A stretch of 64,000 nt of DNA from Chloroflexota bacterium (lineage in GTDB: Bacteria; Chloroflexota; Anaerolineae; UBA2200; JACIWT01): contig JACIWT010000001.1 in NCBI GenBank assembly GCA_014360825.1, positions 186,001-250,000 on the forward strand, read 5' to 3'. Each line of letters starts with the position of its first letter. Positions within the stretch are counted from its first letter, which is position 1. The translations under genes were made by a program, and so were the position numbers. Of the stretch, positions 25,884-34,946 are shown piece by piece. The notes beneath the pieces are model-generated. The model was not told the DNA's origin and made no database searches. It worked only from the letters and a program-made list of their open reading frames with translations.

Positions 25884-26744
25884 ATGCACTTCACAATCGG
25901 CTTGGCCCAGATCGCCCCCCGCCTGGGAAATCTTTCGGCGAATCTACAACGCCACATAGAAGTAATCCAAGAAGCCAGGGCGCAGGGCGTGGATTTGCTC
26001 TGCTTCCCTGAGCTTTCGCTTACTGGCTATACGCTTCGCGACCAGGTACCCGACTTGGCACTGACGCTGGAGCCGACAGAAAGCGTCTGGCATGCGTTGT
26101 TCAGCGCCGCAGGAGAGATGGATGTGGTGGTCGGATTTGTCGAAAGAGATAGGCGACACCGCTTTTATATTGCGGCTGCCTACTTAAGTGGCGGGCAGAT
26201 CCTTCACGTTCACCGCAAAGTCTACTTATGCACGTACACGCTCTTTGAAGAGGGGCGCTTCCTGGCGGCAGGGGATGAATTCCGCGCTTTCGACACCCGC
26301 TTTGGACGCATCGGCATGCTCATCTGTGAGGACTTCTGGCATATTAGTTCCCCCTATATTATGTGGCTCGATGGCGCCGATCTGCTACTCATGATGTCTT
26401 CCAGCCCTGGGCGTGGGTTAGGCAAAGGGTCGGTGCTTGGGAGTTCCGAATCGGTAGAGAATGTCAATCGAAGTTATGCTACATTCCTGACCACTTATGT
26501 AGCTCACTGCAATCGAGTAGGCTTTGAAGACGGCATCAATTTCTGGGGTGGCTCGACGGTTTTCGGCCCGGACGGAGATTTGGTAGCGCACGGACCATAC
26601 TTCGAAGAAGCCTTGCTTACAGCGACGATAGACCTGGCCCAGATTCGCCGGACACGCCAGCGGCTACCACTCCTGCGCGACGAGAAGCATTGGCTGGTGC
26701 TGGATTCCTTGCGCCGCTTGCATGATGCTGACGAGGTGAAGTGA
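25884..26744 (+). CDS. Carbon-nitrogen hydrolase, probable glutaminase partner of NadE
   Basis: A 286-residue nitrilase-superfamily amidase with the Glu-Lys-Cys triad visible: Glu in FPELSLTGY, Lys in VHRKVYL and Cys in LICEDFWH. In many bacteria this domain is the N-terminal half of glutamine-dependent NAD synthetase and feeds ammonia to the synthetase half. Here it is a separate gene ending four bases before nadE, so the two may form a split enzyme. That is inference; a free-standing amidase role is possible. The ATG follows CACAGGAGG. Confidence 0.82.
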   Translation: MHFTIGLAQIAPRLGNLSANLQRHIEVIQEARAQGVDLLCFPELSLTGYTLRDQVPDLALTLEPTESVWHALFSAAGEMDVVVGFVERDRRHRFYIAAAYLSGGQILHVHRKVYLCTYTLFEEGRFLAAGDEFRAFDTRFGRIGMLICEDFWHISSPYIMWLDGADLLLMMSSSPGRGLGKGSVLGSSESVENVNRSYATFLTTYVAHCNRVGFEDGINFWGGSTVFGPDGDLVAHGPYFEEALLTATIDLAQIRRTRQRLPLLRDEKHWLVLDSLRRLHDADEVK

Positions 26745-26747
26745 AAC

Positions 26748-27578
26748 GTGGACATTGAAAAAGCATTGCGCATCAACGAGGACTTAACGAGGAAGGTGCT
26801 CACGACCTTTATCCGCACCGAACTGAACCGCAGCGGGTTCCAGCGGGCGGTAGTGGGTCTTTCGGGTGGGGTGGATTCCTCGGTTGCTTGCGTGCTGGCT
26901 GCGGAGGCATTAGGACCGGAGAATGTTCTGGCGATGCAGATGCCCTATCGCACTAGTTCACCCGACTCCGCTGCCCATGCGCGGTTGATTGTTGATCAAT
27001 GGGGTGTACGTACCGTAGTAGAAGACATCACGCCTATGGTGGAGCCATATTTTGAGCGCCACCCCGAGATGAGCAACATTCGGCGTGGAAACGTGATGTC
27101 CCGTGCCCGGATGATTGTGCTCTACGACAAATCCGTCGAGTTCAATGCCCTGGTGGTTGGCACGAGCAACAAGACCGAGTTGCTATTAGGTTACGGCACG
27201 ATTTTCGGCGATATGGCCTCAGCAGTAAACCCTATTGGCGATCTGTACAAAACCCAGGTGCGTCAATTGGCACAAGCGTTGGGCATCCCGAAGGTCATTA
27301 TTGCCAAACCGCCGTCGGCGGACTTGTGGGACGGACAGACCGACGAAGGGGAATTGGGCTTCACCTACGCCGAGGTGGATAAACTACTCTACCTTTTGGT
27401 GGACGAGCGCTATTCTGCCGATGAGGCTATTGCCGCTGGCTTCGATGCTGATTTCGTGCACAAAGTGATTGCTCTGATGCGCCGCAATCAGTTCAAGCGC
27501 CTGCCACCGATCATTGCCAAAGTAAGCCGGCGAACAATTGGAACGGACTTTCTGTATCCAAGAGACTGGGGTACGTAG
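26748..27578 (+). CDS. nadE: NAD(+) synthetase
   Basis: A 276-residue ATP-pyrophosphatase: the PP-loop is [11 protein letters not shown] near residue 40, followed by [14 protein letters not shown] and [18 protein letters not shown], which hold deamido-NAD and ATP contacts. It catalyses the last step of NAD synthesis, amidating nicotinate adenine dinucleotide. Length matches ammonia-dependent NadE; the adjacent nitrilase-type gene may supply ammonia from glutamine. It starts at GTG, three bases after the previous stop. The quinolinate genes nadCA and nadB lie downstream on the same strand; nadD is not in the window. Confidence 0.95.
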   Translation: MDIEKALRINEDLTRKVLTTFIRTELNRSGFQRAVVGLSGGVDSSVACVLAAEALGPENVLAMQMPYRTSSPDSAAHARLIVDQWGVRTVVEDITPMVEPYFERHPEMSNIRRGNVMSRARMIVLYDKSVEFNALVVGTSNKTELLLGYGTIFGDMASAVNPIGDLYKTQVRQLAQALGIPKVIIAKPPSADLWDGQTDEGELGFTYAEVDKLLYLLVDERYSADEAIAAGFDADFVHKVIALMRRNQFKRLPPIIAKVSRRTIGTDFLYPRDWGT

Positions 27579-27632
27579 CGAGTTAGAATTAACAATGAGT
27601 GCTGAATAGCGTACAGTAAGTTCGGAGAACAT

Positions 27633-28628
27633 TTGGAGTCAACGGATCTGATCGCTCAACTATCTGCACTCACCGGCGTGCGAGTGCTTGTGGTAGGGGA
27701 CCTGTTCCTCGACGAATACGTTGTTGGACAGGCCACGCGCCTTTCGCGTGAAGCACCTATCCCGGTGCTGGAATTCCTGCGCCGTTTCTATGTGCCTGGT
27801 GGCGCAGCCAATCCCGCTCACAACATCTGCGCTCTGGGCGGGCTGGCTGAGGTCGTCGGAGTGATCGGGCAAGATGAGGCCGGCGAGCGGCTGCTGGATG
27901 AACTGCGGAAGCGCAGCATTGGTGTGGGTGGCATCGTGACTGACCCTAACCGGCCCACCACCACCAAGATGCGCATCGTAGCCGAGGGCTCGCTGCGCTT
28001 TCCACAGCAGTTGGCGCGAGTAGATTACCTCGATCGCCGTCCGGTTGCGGGGAGTGTCCAGACGGCACTGCTGACGCAATTAGAGCGCCTGACGCCCACA
28101 GTGGATGCCGTGTTGTTCTCCGACTACCGCACTGGTGTTGCCAGCGCTGAAATGGTCGAGGCCGGGCTTCGATTGGCGCGACAACACGGCAAACTCATCA
28201 CTGTGGATTCTCAAGGGGATTGGCGGAAGTATCGCGGCTTTGACCTGGTGCGCGGCAACCGAGGCGAAGCAGAGGCTGTAGTTGGGCATACCCTGGAGAG
28301 CGAAGAAGACTATCGCCTGGCAGGTGAAATGCTTCAGCGCGAGTTGGGTGCACAGGTTGTGGTCATCACCCGGGGGCCAGAGGGCATGTCGCTGATCTCA
28401 GCCAAAGAGGGCTATTTACATCTGCCTGCCGCGAACCGCACTGAGGTTTTCGATGTGACGGGAGCGGGCGATACGGTCATTGCAGTGCTTACCCAGGCAT
28501 TGGCTGGTGGTCTCGATGTAGTATCCGCGGCACGTCTGGCAAATTATGCGGCGGGGCTAGTCATCCGCAAATTGGGCAACGCCGTGCCCAGTATAGACGA
28601 ATTGAGCTGGGCCATCCAGCATTGGTAG
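27633..28628 (+). CDS. PfkB-family carbohydrate kinase, HldE/RfaE kinase-domain-like
   Basis: A 331-residue ribokinase-fold kinase. The N-terminus VLVVGDLFLDEYVVGQATRLSREAPIPVL is characteristic of the kinase half of HldE (heptose-7-phosphate kinase). GGAANPAHNICALGG and the anion-hole/base motif DVTGAGDTVIAVL complete the active site. The nucleotidyltransferase half of HldE is absent. In this probably LPS-free lineage the substrate may be a heptose or another sugar phosphate for surface glycans. It starts at TTG with GGAGA six bases before. It stands between nadE and a small membrane protein, with no obvious tie to NAD. Confidence 0.82.
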   Translation: MESTDLIAQLSALTGVRVLVVGDLFLDEYVVGQATRLSREAPIPVLEFLRRFYVPGGAANPAHNICALGGLAEVVGVIGQDEAGERLLDELRKRSIGVGGIVTDPNRPTTTKMRIVAEGSLRFPQQLARVDYLDRRPVAGSVQTALLTQLERLTPTVDAVLFSDYRTGVASAEMVEAGLRLARQHGKLITVDSQGDWRKYRGFDLVRGNRGEAEAVVGHTLESEEDYRLAGEMLQRELGAQVVVITRGPEGMSLISAKEGYLHLPAANRTEVFDVTGAGDTVIAVLTQALAGGLDVVSAARLANYAAGLVIRKLGNAVPSIDELSWAIQHW

Positions 28629-28635
28629 GGGTGTT

Positions 28636-28962
28636 ATGCTCAAGGGGATGCTCAATTGGCGGATTCTAATCGGTGGCCTGCTGGGCGCATTTCTCGGAAG
28701 GGCGTTGGAATCACTGTTAGCGCAGGTGGGTGGACCGATCCTAATCTCTGATGGGATGGTCTGGGGAGCAGTAATAGGATTGTTTGTCATCTCATTGCCA
28801 AATTTTGAGCGTATGGGTACGCTGATCCTTGGTCATCAACAGCGGGGCATCAATGTGCTTGTCGGGATATTCGCCTTTATCGCTATTTCCATCGTCATCC
28901 TCGTGATTTTCATGGTGATAATATGGGCGGTTGGGGTGGCCTTTGGACCATTGGTGCGATGA
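28636..28962 (+). CDS. Small integral membrane protein, function unknown
   Basis: A 108-residue protein with three hydrophobic segments (about 9-30, 37-54 and 74-104) and glycine-rich turns (GGLLGAFLGRALE). It resembles no family I can name. It begins at an ATG seven bases after the kinase stop, with AGGGGTG before it, so it is probably co-transcribed with the upstream kinase. Confidence 0.6.
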   Translation: MLKGMLNWRILIGGLLGAFLGRALESLLAQVGGPILISDGMVWGAVIGLFVISLPNFERMGTLILGHQQRGINVLVGIFAFIAISIVILVIFMVIIWAVGVAFGPLVR

Positions 28963-29025
28963 CCGGGCTAGCCCAGCCTTGTCGTCGCAGCGATTAGATA
29001 AAAGGTGTAGGAAAAGGGGTATCCA

Positions 29026-30975
29026 TTGACAGCAGGAGCGAGGCAGTATCCAATAGATCAGGTCGAACATAGAGAACTACTCAAGATCGTCCGCCATGCG
29101 ATACGTGAGGACGTTGGCCGTGGGGATGTAACGAGCAAATGGACGATACCGGCTGACTTGTGTGTGCGAGGACAGATTATCGCCAAGGCAAACGGCATTG
29201 TCGCCGGGTTGGAAGTGGCAGCGTTGGTTTTCTCTGTTGTTGACAAGAACATCTCCTTTGTGCCTCTGGTGGCTGATGGCGACGTGATAGTCCCCGGCGA
29301 CATACTGGCAGAAGTACGCGGTCCTGCCCGCAGTATTCTATCCGCCGAGCGCGTGGCTCTCAATTTCCTGCAGCGTATGTCGGGCATCGCCACAACTACG
29401 CGGCGCTACGTCGAAGCGGTGAAGGGCACGCGAGCGCGCATTCTCGACACCCGCAAGACAGCCCCTGGCCTGCGTTTGATAGACAAAATGGCTGTCCGCG
29501 CTGGTGGGGGACAAAACCACCGCTTCGGCCTTTCTGATATGGTGCTGATTAAGGACAACCATATTATCGCGGCGGGGAGCATCACAGCAGCAGTGGAGCG
29601 GGTGCGAACACGCAACCGTAAAGGCCTACCGATTGAGGTAGAGGTCAGGAACTTGGACGAACTGCACGAGGCTCTGGCCCTGGGTGTGGACCGCATCATG
29701 CTCGATAATATGTCCCTCGAGGACATGTACCGCGCAGTCGCCATTACTGCTGGGCGAGCAGAACTGGAGGCCTCGGGGAATGTGAGGCTGGAGAATGTTG
29801 CCGCCATCGCCGCGACTGGCGTGGACTGCATCTCCGTTGGTGCGCTCACTCATTCCGTATCCGCGCTCGACATGAGCCTGGAAATAGAGGGCGAAGAGAG
29901 AAAGCCTTCTATAACGTTGCCCGAGAAATATGAAAGGTTGACTTGGGAAGAGATCGAACCTCGCCTTTGGCGAGCGAAAGCAAAATTGGGTGCTGACCTG
30001 GTTATCTTAGGTCATCATTACCAGCGCGATGAGATCATCCGGTTCGCAGACTACCGCGGCGACTCACTGGAACTGTCACGCCAGGCTGCGAGTGCAAAAC
30101 GAGCCAAGTACATCGTCTTCTGCGGTGTGAACTTCATGGCGGAGACAGCCGCGATGCTTTGTTCGCCAGAGCAATTGGTCATTATCCCCGATTCGACCTC
30201 CGCTTGCCCCATGGCTGCTATGGCCGATGCCGATGACGCCGAAGTGGCTTGGGAACACCTGAGCACGCTCTGGCCAGATGATATCATACCCATTACCTAT
30301 CAGAATTCCCTTGCACCACTGAAGGCGTTCTGTGGGCGCCGGGGTGGGGCTGTATGCACGTCTGCCAACGCAAAAGAACTCTTCCGCTGGGCTTTCGCTC
30401 AAAAAGGGCATCTCCTCTTTTTCCCGGATGAATTTCTGGGTCGTAATACGGCACTGGCCTTGGGTATCCCGCCGCATGAAATCTCCCTCTGGGACCCTGC
30501 AACGCCTGAGGCGAGCCGAGAGATGGCGCAAGGGGCTAGGGTAGTAGTGTGGAAAGGTTATTGCCACGTTCACACCCATTTTAAGGTAGAGCATGTGCTT
30601 GCTGTGCGCACCCAGTACCCGGACATCCAGGTTATTGTGCACCCGGAATGCCCTGTCGAGGTAGTGCAAGCAGCAGATCTGAATGGCTCCACCAGTTTCA
30701 TTGTGCGCACTATCGAGAATGCGCCTTCAGGCTCATCTTGGGCTGTTGGAACAGAGATCAACTTGGTGGCTCGGCTGGCCAAGGAGAACCCAGATAAAAC
30801 CATCGTGCCCTTGGCACGCTCCCTCTGCGGTGCGATGTACCGCATCAATCCCCACAATTTGCTCTGGATACTGGAAGAACTGGTCGCCGGACGTCCTCAC
30901 AACGTGGTGCACGTGGATACCGAGACCACCTATTGGGCCAATCTGGCCTTAGAAAAGATGCTGGCGGCAAAATGA
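29026..30975 (+). CDS. nadCA: Fused nicotinate-nucleotide pyrophosphorylase and quinolinate synthase (NadC-NadA)
   Basis: A 649-residue fusion. Residues 1-290 are NadC (quinolinate phosphoribosyltransferase): REDVGRGDVTS, SAERVALNFLQRMSGIAT, ILDTRKTAPGLR and VLIKDNHI. Residues 300-649 are NadA, the 4Fe-4S quinolinate synthase: ILGHHYQRDEI, DSLELSRQAA, CTSANA (Cys444), GYCHVHTHF (Cys513) and SLCGAMY (Cys601), the likely cluster ligands. NadA makes quinolinate from iminoaspartate and dihydroxyacetone phosphate; NadC consumes it. No stop or frameshift separates them; the linker is about 12 residues. It starts at TTG with AAAAGGGG upstream. The nadB ATG overlaps its stop as ATGA, so all three steps are co-expressed. 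Confidence 0.95.
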   Translation: MTAGARQYPIDQVEHRELLKIVRHAIREDVGRGDVTSKWTIPADLCVRGQIIAKANGIVAGLEVAALVFSVVDKNISFVPLVADGDVIVPGDILAEVRGPARSILSAERVALNFLQRMSGIATTTRRYVEAVKGTRARILDTRKTAPGLRLIDKMAVRAGGGQNHRFGLSDMVLIKDNHIIAAGSITAAVERVRTRNRKGLPIEVEVRNLDELHEALALGVDRIMLDNMSLEDMYRAVAITAGRAELEASGNVRLENVAAIAATGVDCISVGALTHSVSALDMSLEIEGEERKPSITLPEKYERLTWEEIEPRLWRAKAKLGADLVILGHHYQRDEIIRFADYRGDSLELSRQAASAKRAKYIVFCGVNFMAETAAMLCSPEQLVIIPDSTSACPMAAMADADDAEVAWEHLSTLWPDDIIPITYQNSLAPLKAFCGRRGGAVCTSANAKELFRWAFAQKGHLLFFPDEFLGRNTALALGIPPHEISLWDPATPEASREMAQGARVVVWKGYCHVHTHFKVEHVLAVRTQYPDIQVIVHPECPVEVVQAADLNGSTSFIVRTIENAPSGSSWAVGTEINLVARLAKENPDKTIVPLARSLCGAMYRINPHNLLWILEELVAGRPHNVVHVDTETTYWANLALEKMLAAK

Positions 30976-32543
30976 GTGAACATTATGTAGAAACCGATGT
31001 GCTGGTAATTGGTTGCGGCATCGCAGGGGGCATAGCAGCCCTACGCCTGGCGGATGCGGGTTTACAGGTAACGGTAATTACTGCAGCCCAAGAAGCACAA
31101 GAATCCAATACTCTCTACGCCCAAGGCGGAATCATCTATCGAGGCTCACAGGATTCAGCCGAACTTCTGGCCCAAGACCTGATCCAAGCCGGCGATGGCC
31201 TGAACAACCGCGAAGCGGTGCGCCTTCTGGCAGAAGAGGGGCCGCCGTTGTTGCGGGCTATGCTCATCGAACGGCTTGGGGTGCCCTTTGAGCGCCAGGA
31301 TGGGGAGCTCCTATTCACCCGAGAGGCTGCCCATTCGACGGCGCGGATCTTGCATGTAGGCGATGCCACTGGCCACGCCATTGAGTCTCATATCATCCGT
31401 GCATTGCGTGAACAGCCTCATATCACACTCCTGACCTCGCATACGGCAGTGGACCTGCTTACTCCAGCGCACCACTCACTCAACCGCTTGGCGGTCTACG
31501 ACCCGCCGTCCTGCGTTGGGGCCTACGTGTACGACCAGGTGCGGGACCGTGTGATTGCCTACATCGCTCGCAAAACCATTTTGGCGACCGGCGGCTTAGG
31601 CCAGATTTTCCTGCACACTACAAACCCACCAGGTGCTCGTGGCGACGGTATTGCTATGGCGTACCATGCGGGAGCGCGCATCATCAATGCGGAGTATGTA
31701 CAGTTCCATCCCACAGCCTTTTATTATCGCGACGCAGCACGTTTCCTGGTGACCGAGGCGGTGCGTGGTGAAGGTGGGCGCTTAGTCAATGAGAATGGGG
31801 AGCCATTCATGCACAAGTATGCGCCCAAGTGGAAGGACTTGGCTCCCCGCGACGTGGTGGCACGCAGCATACATTTAGAGATGCTGGCCGCTGGAAGCAA
31901 GTGTGTGTACCTGGATCTAGCCTCCCACATGAGCGCTGACCAGATCCGAGAACGTTTCCCTACCATCTACGAGAAATGTCGAGAGTATGGAGTGGACATC
32001 ACCAGGGATCTCATCCCCGTCGTTCCGGCAGCCCATTATTTCTGTGGTGGCGTGTGGGCCGACATATGGGGACGTACTAACATTCACAATCTATATGCGG
32101 TGGGTGAGGTATCCTGTACTGGAGTGCACGGTGCGAACCGTCTGGGCAGCGCTTCACTGCTGGAGGGGTTGGTTTGGGGCTGGCGGGCGGGTGAGGACGC
32201 AGCACGCACGATAGCCGAGGCCCCCCGCTTCAACCCCAATGACATTCCGCCTTGGTATGACGCTGGTCTTGCTCCCGCCGACCCGGCACTGATCCAACAA
32301 GATATGACTAGCATCAAGCATATCATGTGGAATTATGTCGGTTTAGTGCGCAGCAAACGGCGTCTGCAACGTGCCTACCGTGATCTGCGCAATCTACAGT
32401 ACGACATCGAGGAGTTCTATGGCACCTCGAAGTTAAGTGATGCTCTGATTGGGCTTCGCAATATGGTGCGTGCGGCGATCATTGTGCAGCGCGCTGCTTG
32501 GGAGAATCGGCAAAGTCGCGGGTGTCATTACCGAGAAGACTGA
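30972..32543 (+). CDS. nadB: L-aspartate oxidase
   Basis: A 523-residue flavoprotein of the succinate dehydrogenase/fumarate reductase family. FAD-binding motif GCGIAGGIAALRLADAG near residue 13; NTLYAQGGI; AVRGEGGRLVNENGEPFM; PAAHYFCGGVW and GVHGANRLGSASLLEGLVWG. It oxidises aspartate to iminoaspartate, which NadA uses. In anaerobes fumarate can serve as acceptor. The ATG lies in the ATGA junction with nadCA, which excludes a start 13 codons upstream. The C-terminal helical domain is present in full. It completes de novo quinolinate synthesis together with the fused gene. Confidence 0.95.
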   Translation: MSEHYVETDVLVIGCGIAGGIAALRLADAGLQVTVITAAQEAQESNTLYAQGGIIYRGSQDSAELLAQDLIQAGDGLNNREAVRLLAEEGPPLLRAMLIERLGVPFERQDGELLFTREAAHSTARILHVGDATGHAIESHIIRALREQPHITLLTSHTAVDLLTPAHHSLNRLAVYDPPSCVGAYVYDQVRDRVIAYIARKTILATGGLGQIFLHTTNPPGARGDGIAMAYHAGARIINAEYVQFHPTAFYYRDAARFLVTEAVRGEGGRLVNENGEPFMHKYAPKWKDLAPRDVVARSIHLEMLAAGSKCVYLDLASHMSADQIRERFPTIYEKCREYGVDITRDLIPVVPAAHYFCGGVWADIWGRTNIHNLYAVGEVSCTGVHGANRLGSASLLEGLVWGWRAGEDAARTIAEAPRFNPNDIPPWYDAGLAPADPALIQQDMTSIKHIMWNYVGLVRSKRRLQRAYRDLRNLQYDIEEFYGTSKLSDALIGLRNMVRAAIIVQRAAWENRQSRGCHYRED

Positions 32544-32573
32544 TCACGAACGTAGAAACAGGAGGAAAAACCA

Positions 32574-33644
32574 TTGGACCGCACAGAGACGCTTTTTAAG
32601 GAATTGACTGAAGCCTCCGGTGTACCCGGCTACGAATCCGAAGTGCGCGAAGTGATCCGTAAGCACGTAGCAGGTGTAGCCCGGATCGAAGAAGATAAAC
32701 TGGGGAGCATTATTGCTGTGAAGAATGGGACCTCAGCAAGTCCCAAGGTGATGCTGGCTGGGCACATGGACGAAGTAGGTTTTATGGTGAAGTTGATCAC
32801 TGAAGAGGGATTCATTAAATTTGTGCCCCTGGGCGGCTGGTGGGAACAAGTGATGCTAGCCCACCAAGTGGTGATCAAAACAAGCAAGGGCGACGTGGTG
32901 GGCATTCTGGGTGCGAAGCCACCCCACCTTCTCCCCGCGGAAGAGCGCAAGAAGATGGTCGAGAAGAAGGATATGTATATAGATATTGGGGCGCGCAGCG
33001 CGGCGGAGGTGAAAGAGGCTGGCGTGCGTGTGGGCGACCCGATTGTGCCCATCTGTCCGTTCACACCGCTTGCCGGCGGCAAAACCTATCTGGCGAAAGC
33101 CTGGGACGATCGAGTAGGCTGTGCTTTGTTCATTCAAGCTCTCTGGCGCCTGCAAGACGAACAGCACCCCAATACTGTATACGCAGTAGGAACAGTGCAG
33201 GAAGAAGTAGGTGTGCGCGGCGCAACCACCAGCAGTTGGGCCGTCCATCCCGACGTAGCGATCATCTTGGAGGTGGACATTGCCGGGGATGTGCCGGGCA
33301 TCAAACCCGAGGAATCGGCTACCAAATTGGGCGGTGGTCCAAGCCTACTGGTTTTTGATGCGCGCATGATACCCAACCTCAAATTGCGCGATCTCGTTAT
33401 CACCACGGCGGAAGAACTGGAGATACCGCTGCAATACGCAGCGGTGGAGGGCGGAGCCACCGATGGCTCGGTAATCCATCTGCATCAGACAGGGGTGCCC
33501 ACTGTGGTTTTGGGTGTGCCCACACGGCACATTCACAGCCACGCCGGCATTTTACGCCGAGATGACTATGATCGTTGCCTCCACCTGCTGGTGGCACTCA
33601 TTCGCAAACTGGATGCCGAGACGGTGGCCGGTTTACAACCTTAG
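32574..33644 (+). CDS. M42-family metallo-aminopeptidase
   Basis: A 356-residue di-metal peptidase of the M42 (glutamyl aminopeptidase / FrvX / TET) family. Metal ligands are seen in LAGHMDEVGFMV, KAWDDRVGCAL, the catalytic Glu pair in VQEEVGVRGA, and VPTRHIHSHAGI. The family forms large tetrahedral complexes that trim peptides in the cytoplasm. It starts at TTG with AGGAGGAAAAA before it, 30 nt after nadB. It may be read from the same transcript but has no link to NAD synthesis. Confidence 0.92.
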   Translation: MDRTETLFKELTEASGVPGYESEVREVIRKHVAGVARIEEDKLGSIIAVKNGTSASPKVMLAGHMDEVGFMVKLITEEGFIKFVPLGGWWEQVMLAHQVVIKTSKGDVVGILGAKPPHLLPAEERKKMVEKKDMYIDIGARSAAEVKEAGVRVGDPIVPICPFTPLAGGKTYLAKAWDDRVGCALFIQALWRLQDEQHPNTVYAVGTVQEEVGVRGATTSSWAVHPDVAIILEVDIAGDVPGIKPEESATKLGGGPSLLVFDARMIPNLKLRDLVITTAEELEIPLQYAAVEGGATDGSVIHLHQTGVPTVVLGVPTRHIHSHAGILRRDDYDRCLHLLVALIRKLDAETVAGLQP

Positions 33645-33647
33645 ATA

Positions 33648-33863
33648 TCATCGCTGCGTTAACCTCACGGCGATCACCATTCCCATCATGATGAGAGCAC
33701 CGACCGTGGCGAAGGCGAACACTGTGCTTGGGCGTAGTCCCTGTTTGTGTGTGCCTTCCAACGTGTAGTCTACCGCTGGGCCCGCGGCAGCAATGAAACT
33801 GCCGGCCAGAGCCCCTCCAATGGCTGCCCAAAACAACTGCCAGAGCCAGTCCCGTGCATTCAC
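33648..33863 (-). CDS. Small membrane protein coupled to DUF1786 gene
   Basis: A 71-residue protein with two hydrophobic segments (about 8-30 and 46-66; LFWAAIGGALAGSFIAAAG and FAFATVGALIMMGMVIAV). The GTG start overlaps the stop of the upstream DUF1786 gene as GTGA, a usual sign of translational coupling. I recognise no family. It ends four bases before the convergent M42 gene. Confidence 0.55.
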   Translation of the reverse strand: MNARDWLWQLFWAAIGGALAGSFIAAAGPAVDYTLEGTHKQGLRPSTVFAFATVGALIMMGMVIAVRLTQR

Positions 33864-34915
33864 AGCATCCCCTCGCCTATGCTCAGCAATCGCCTGGTCG
33901 CTGCCACTAAACCGAAGGCACCGGAAAGCATCATATCACCATAGGGCACAGCCATGTAATAGCCTAGGCCGCGCGCCATTGCCCGGTTGGGGCCGGTGAC
34001 AGCGACGCGATTGAAGCCACCTGGGTATTCCTCATGTATGAAAGCACCGTGCCCGCCATCAGTGTAAACCTCTTCGTTCGTGAGCGCTCCCTCTTGCAGA
34101 CGTGCTACTAAATTGGCCAATTTCTCCGGTTTCACCAATACGGTATGGTGCTCGAAAAGGCCCCATATTCGTTCTCTCTGAACCAGTGCACCTAACACGT
34201 GTTGGTTTCCGACATTGAGAATTACCAAGCCCTCGTCTCGGTGAGCGGAAACCTGTTCGTCACACAGCGCTCCCCAGATGGCAGCGGCGCCCGTATCCAT
34301 TACGATGGCGCCAGGTGCATCTTCTTGGACGGCGCACATACGCGTGAACTGGGCGGGTGGTTTGCGGTAAGCCAGTTTCTCTAACCGGCCGCCACCCTCT
34401 ATGAATTCACGCCAGAGTTGGAAACGAAATCGGCGATTGCTGCCGCTTAAACATTCGCCATGATCCTGCACGGCAATCGCGATGGTGTCCGGCAATGTTA
34501 CATCGAAGGGAGTCAACACTGTCTGCAAAAGGGAGAGATCCACATCGCGGGTTTCCAACACAACCACGTTACCTGGTGGCGGCGCATCCACAATCTCTAT
34601 GCCGTAGGCACGCACTTGTTCGGGGTTATTGCGGATCGTCTTGGCAGCGCGAGGTGTAGCAAAGGCACGGAACCCGGCGCGGATGTGGCGCTTCAGGGCA
34701 CTGACACAAGGCCCGCCACCCATCAGGTTGCCTGTCAGGAAAACGTCACATCCCTCGCGGGTGGCCCTTTCGATACGCCGCGCCAAAAGGGTGGTCGGCG
34801 AAGGCAGAACCAATTTGATGTTATTCTCCATGGGCTGCCTTGCTTGGTATAACAAGATATCCTGTGTTCCCGCACCTATATCTATAGCCAGAATGGTATC
34901 GGCTGCCCCGGTCAT
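33860..34915 (-). CDS. DUF1786 family protein
   Basis: A 351-residue protein with an ASKHA-like beginning, ILAIDIGAGTQDILLY, and phosphate-loop-like segments VMDTGAAAIWGAL and VAVTGPNRAMARGLGYY. These match DUF1786, sometimes labelled putative pyruvate formate-lyase activating enzyme; there is no radical SAM motif here, so that label is not supported. The fold suggests an actin/Hsp70-type ATPase or pseudo-ATPase. The ATG at 34915 follows GAAGGAC; a start 21 codons upstream lies in the flavodiiron gene and lacks a site. It follows a flavodiiron protein gene by 31 nt and is probably in its operon. Function unknown. Confidence 0.75.
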   Translation of the reverse strand: MTGAADTILAIDIGAGTQDILLYQARQPMENNIKLVLPSPTTLLARRIERATREGCDVFLTGNLMGGGPCVSALKRHIRAGFRAFATPRAAKTIRNNPEQVRAYGIEIVDAPPPGNVVVLETRDVDLSLLQTVLTPFDVTLPDTIAIAVQDHGECLSGSNRRFRFQLWREFIEGGGRLEKLAYRKPPAQFTRMCAVQEDAPGAIVMDTGAAAIWGALCDEQVSAHRDEGLVILNVGNQHVLGALVQRERIWGLFEHHTVLVKPEKLANLVARLQEGALTNEEVYTDGGHGAFIHEEYPGGFNRVAVTGPNRAMARGLGYYMAVPYGDMMLSGAFGLVAATRRLLSIGEGML

Positions 34916-34946
34916 ATTTAGTCCTTCTCCATTTGGTCCTGCCGAA

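Noticed and set aside
33860-34915. Annotation of the DUF1786 gene as pyruvate formate-lyase activating enzyme
   Set aside because: There is no C-x3-C-x2-C radical SAM motif; the N-terminus is an ASKHA-type phosphate loop instead.
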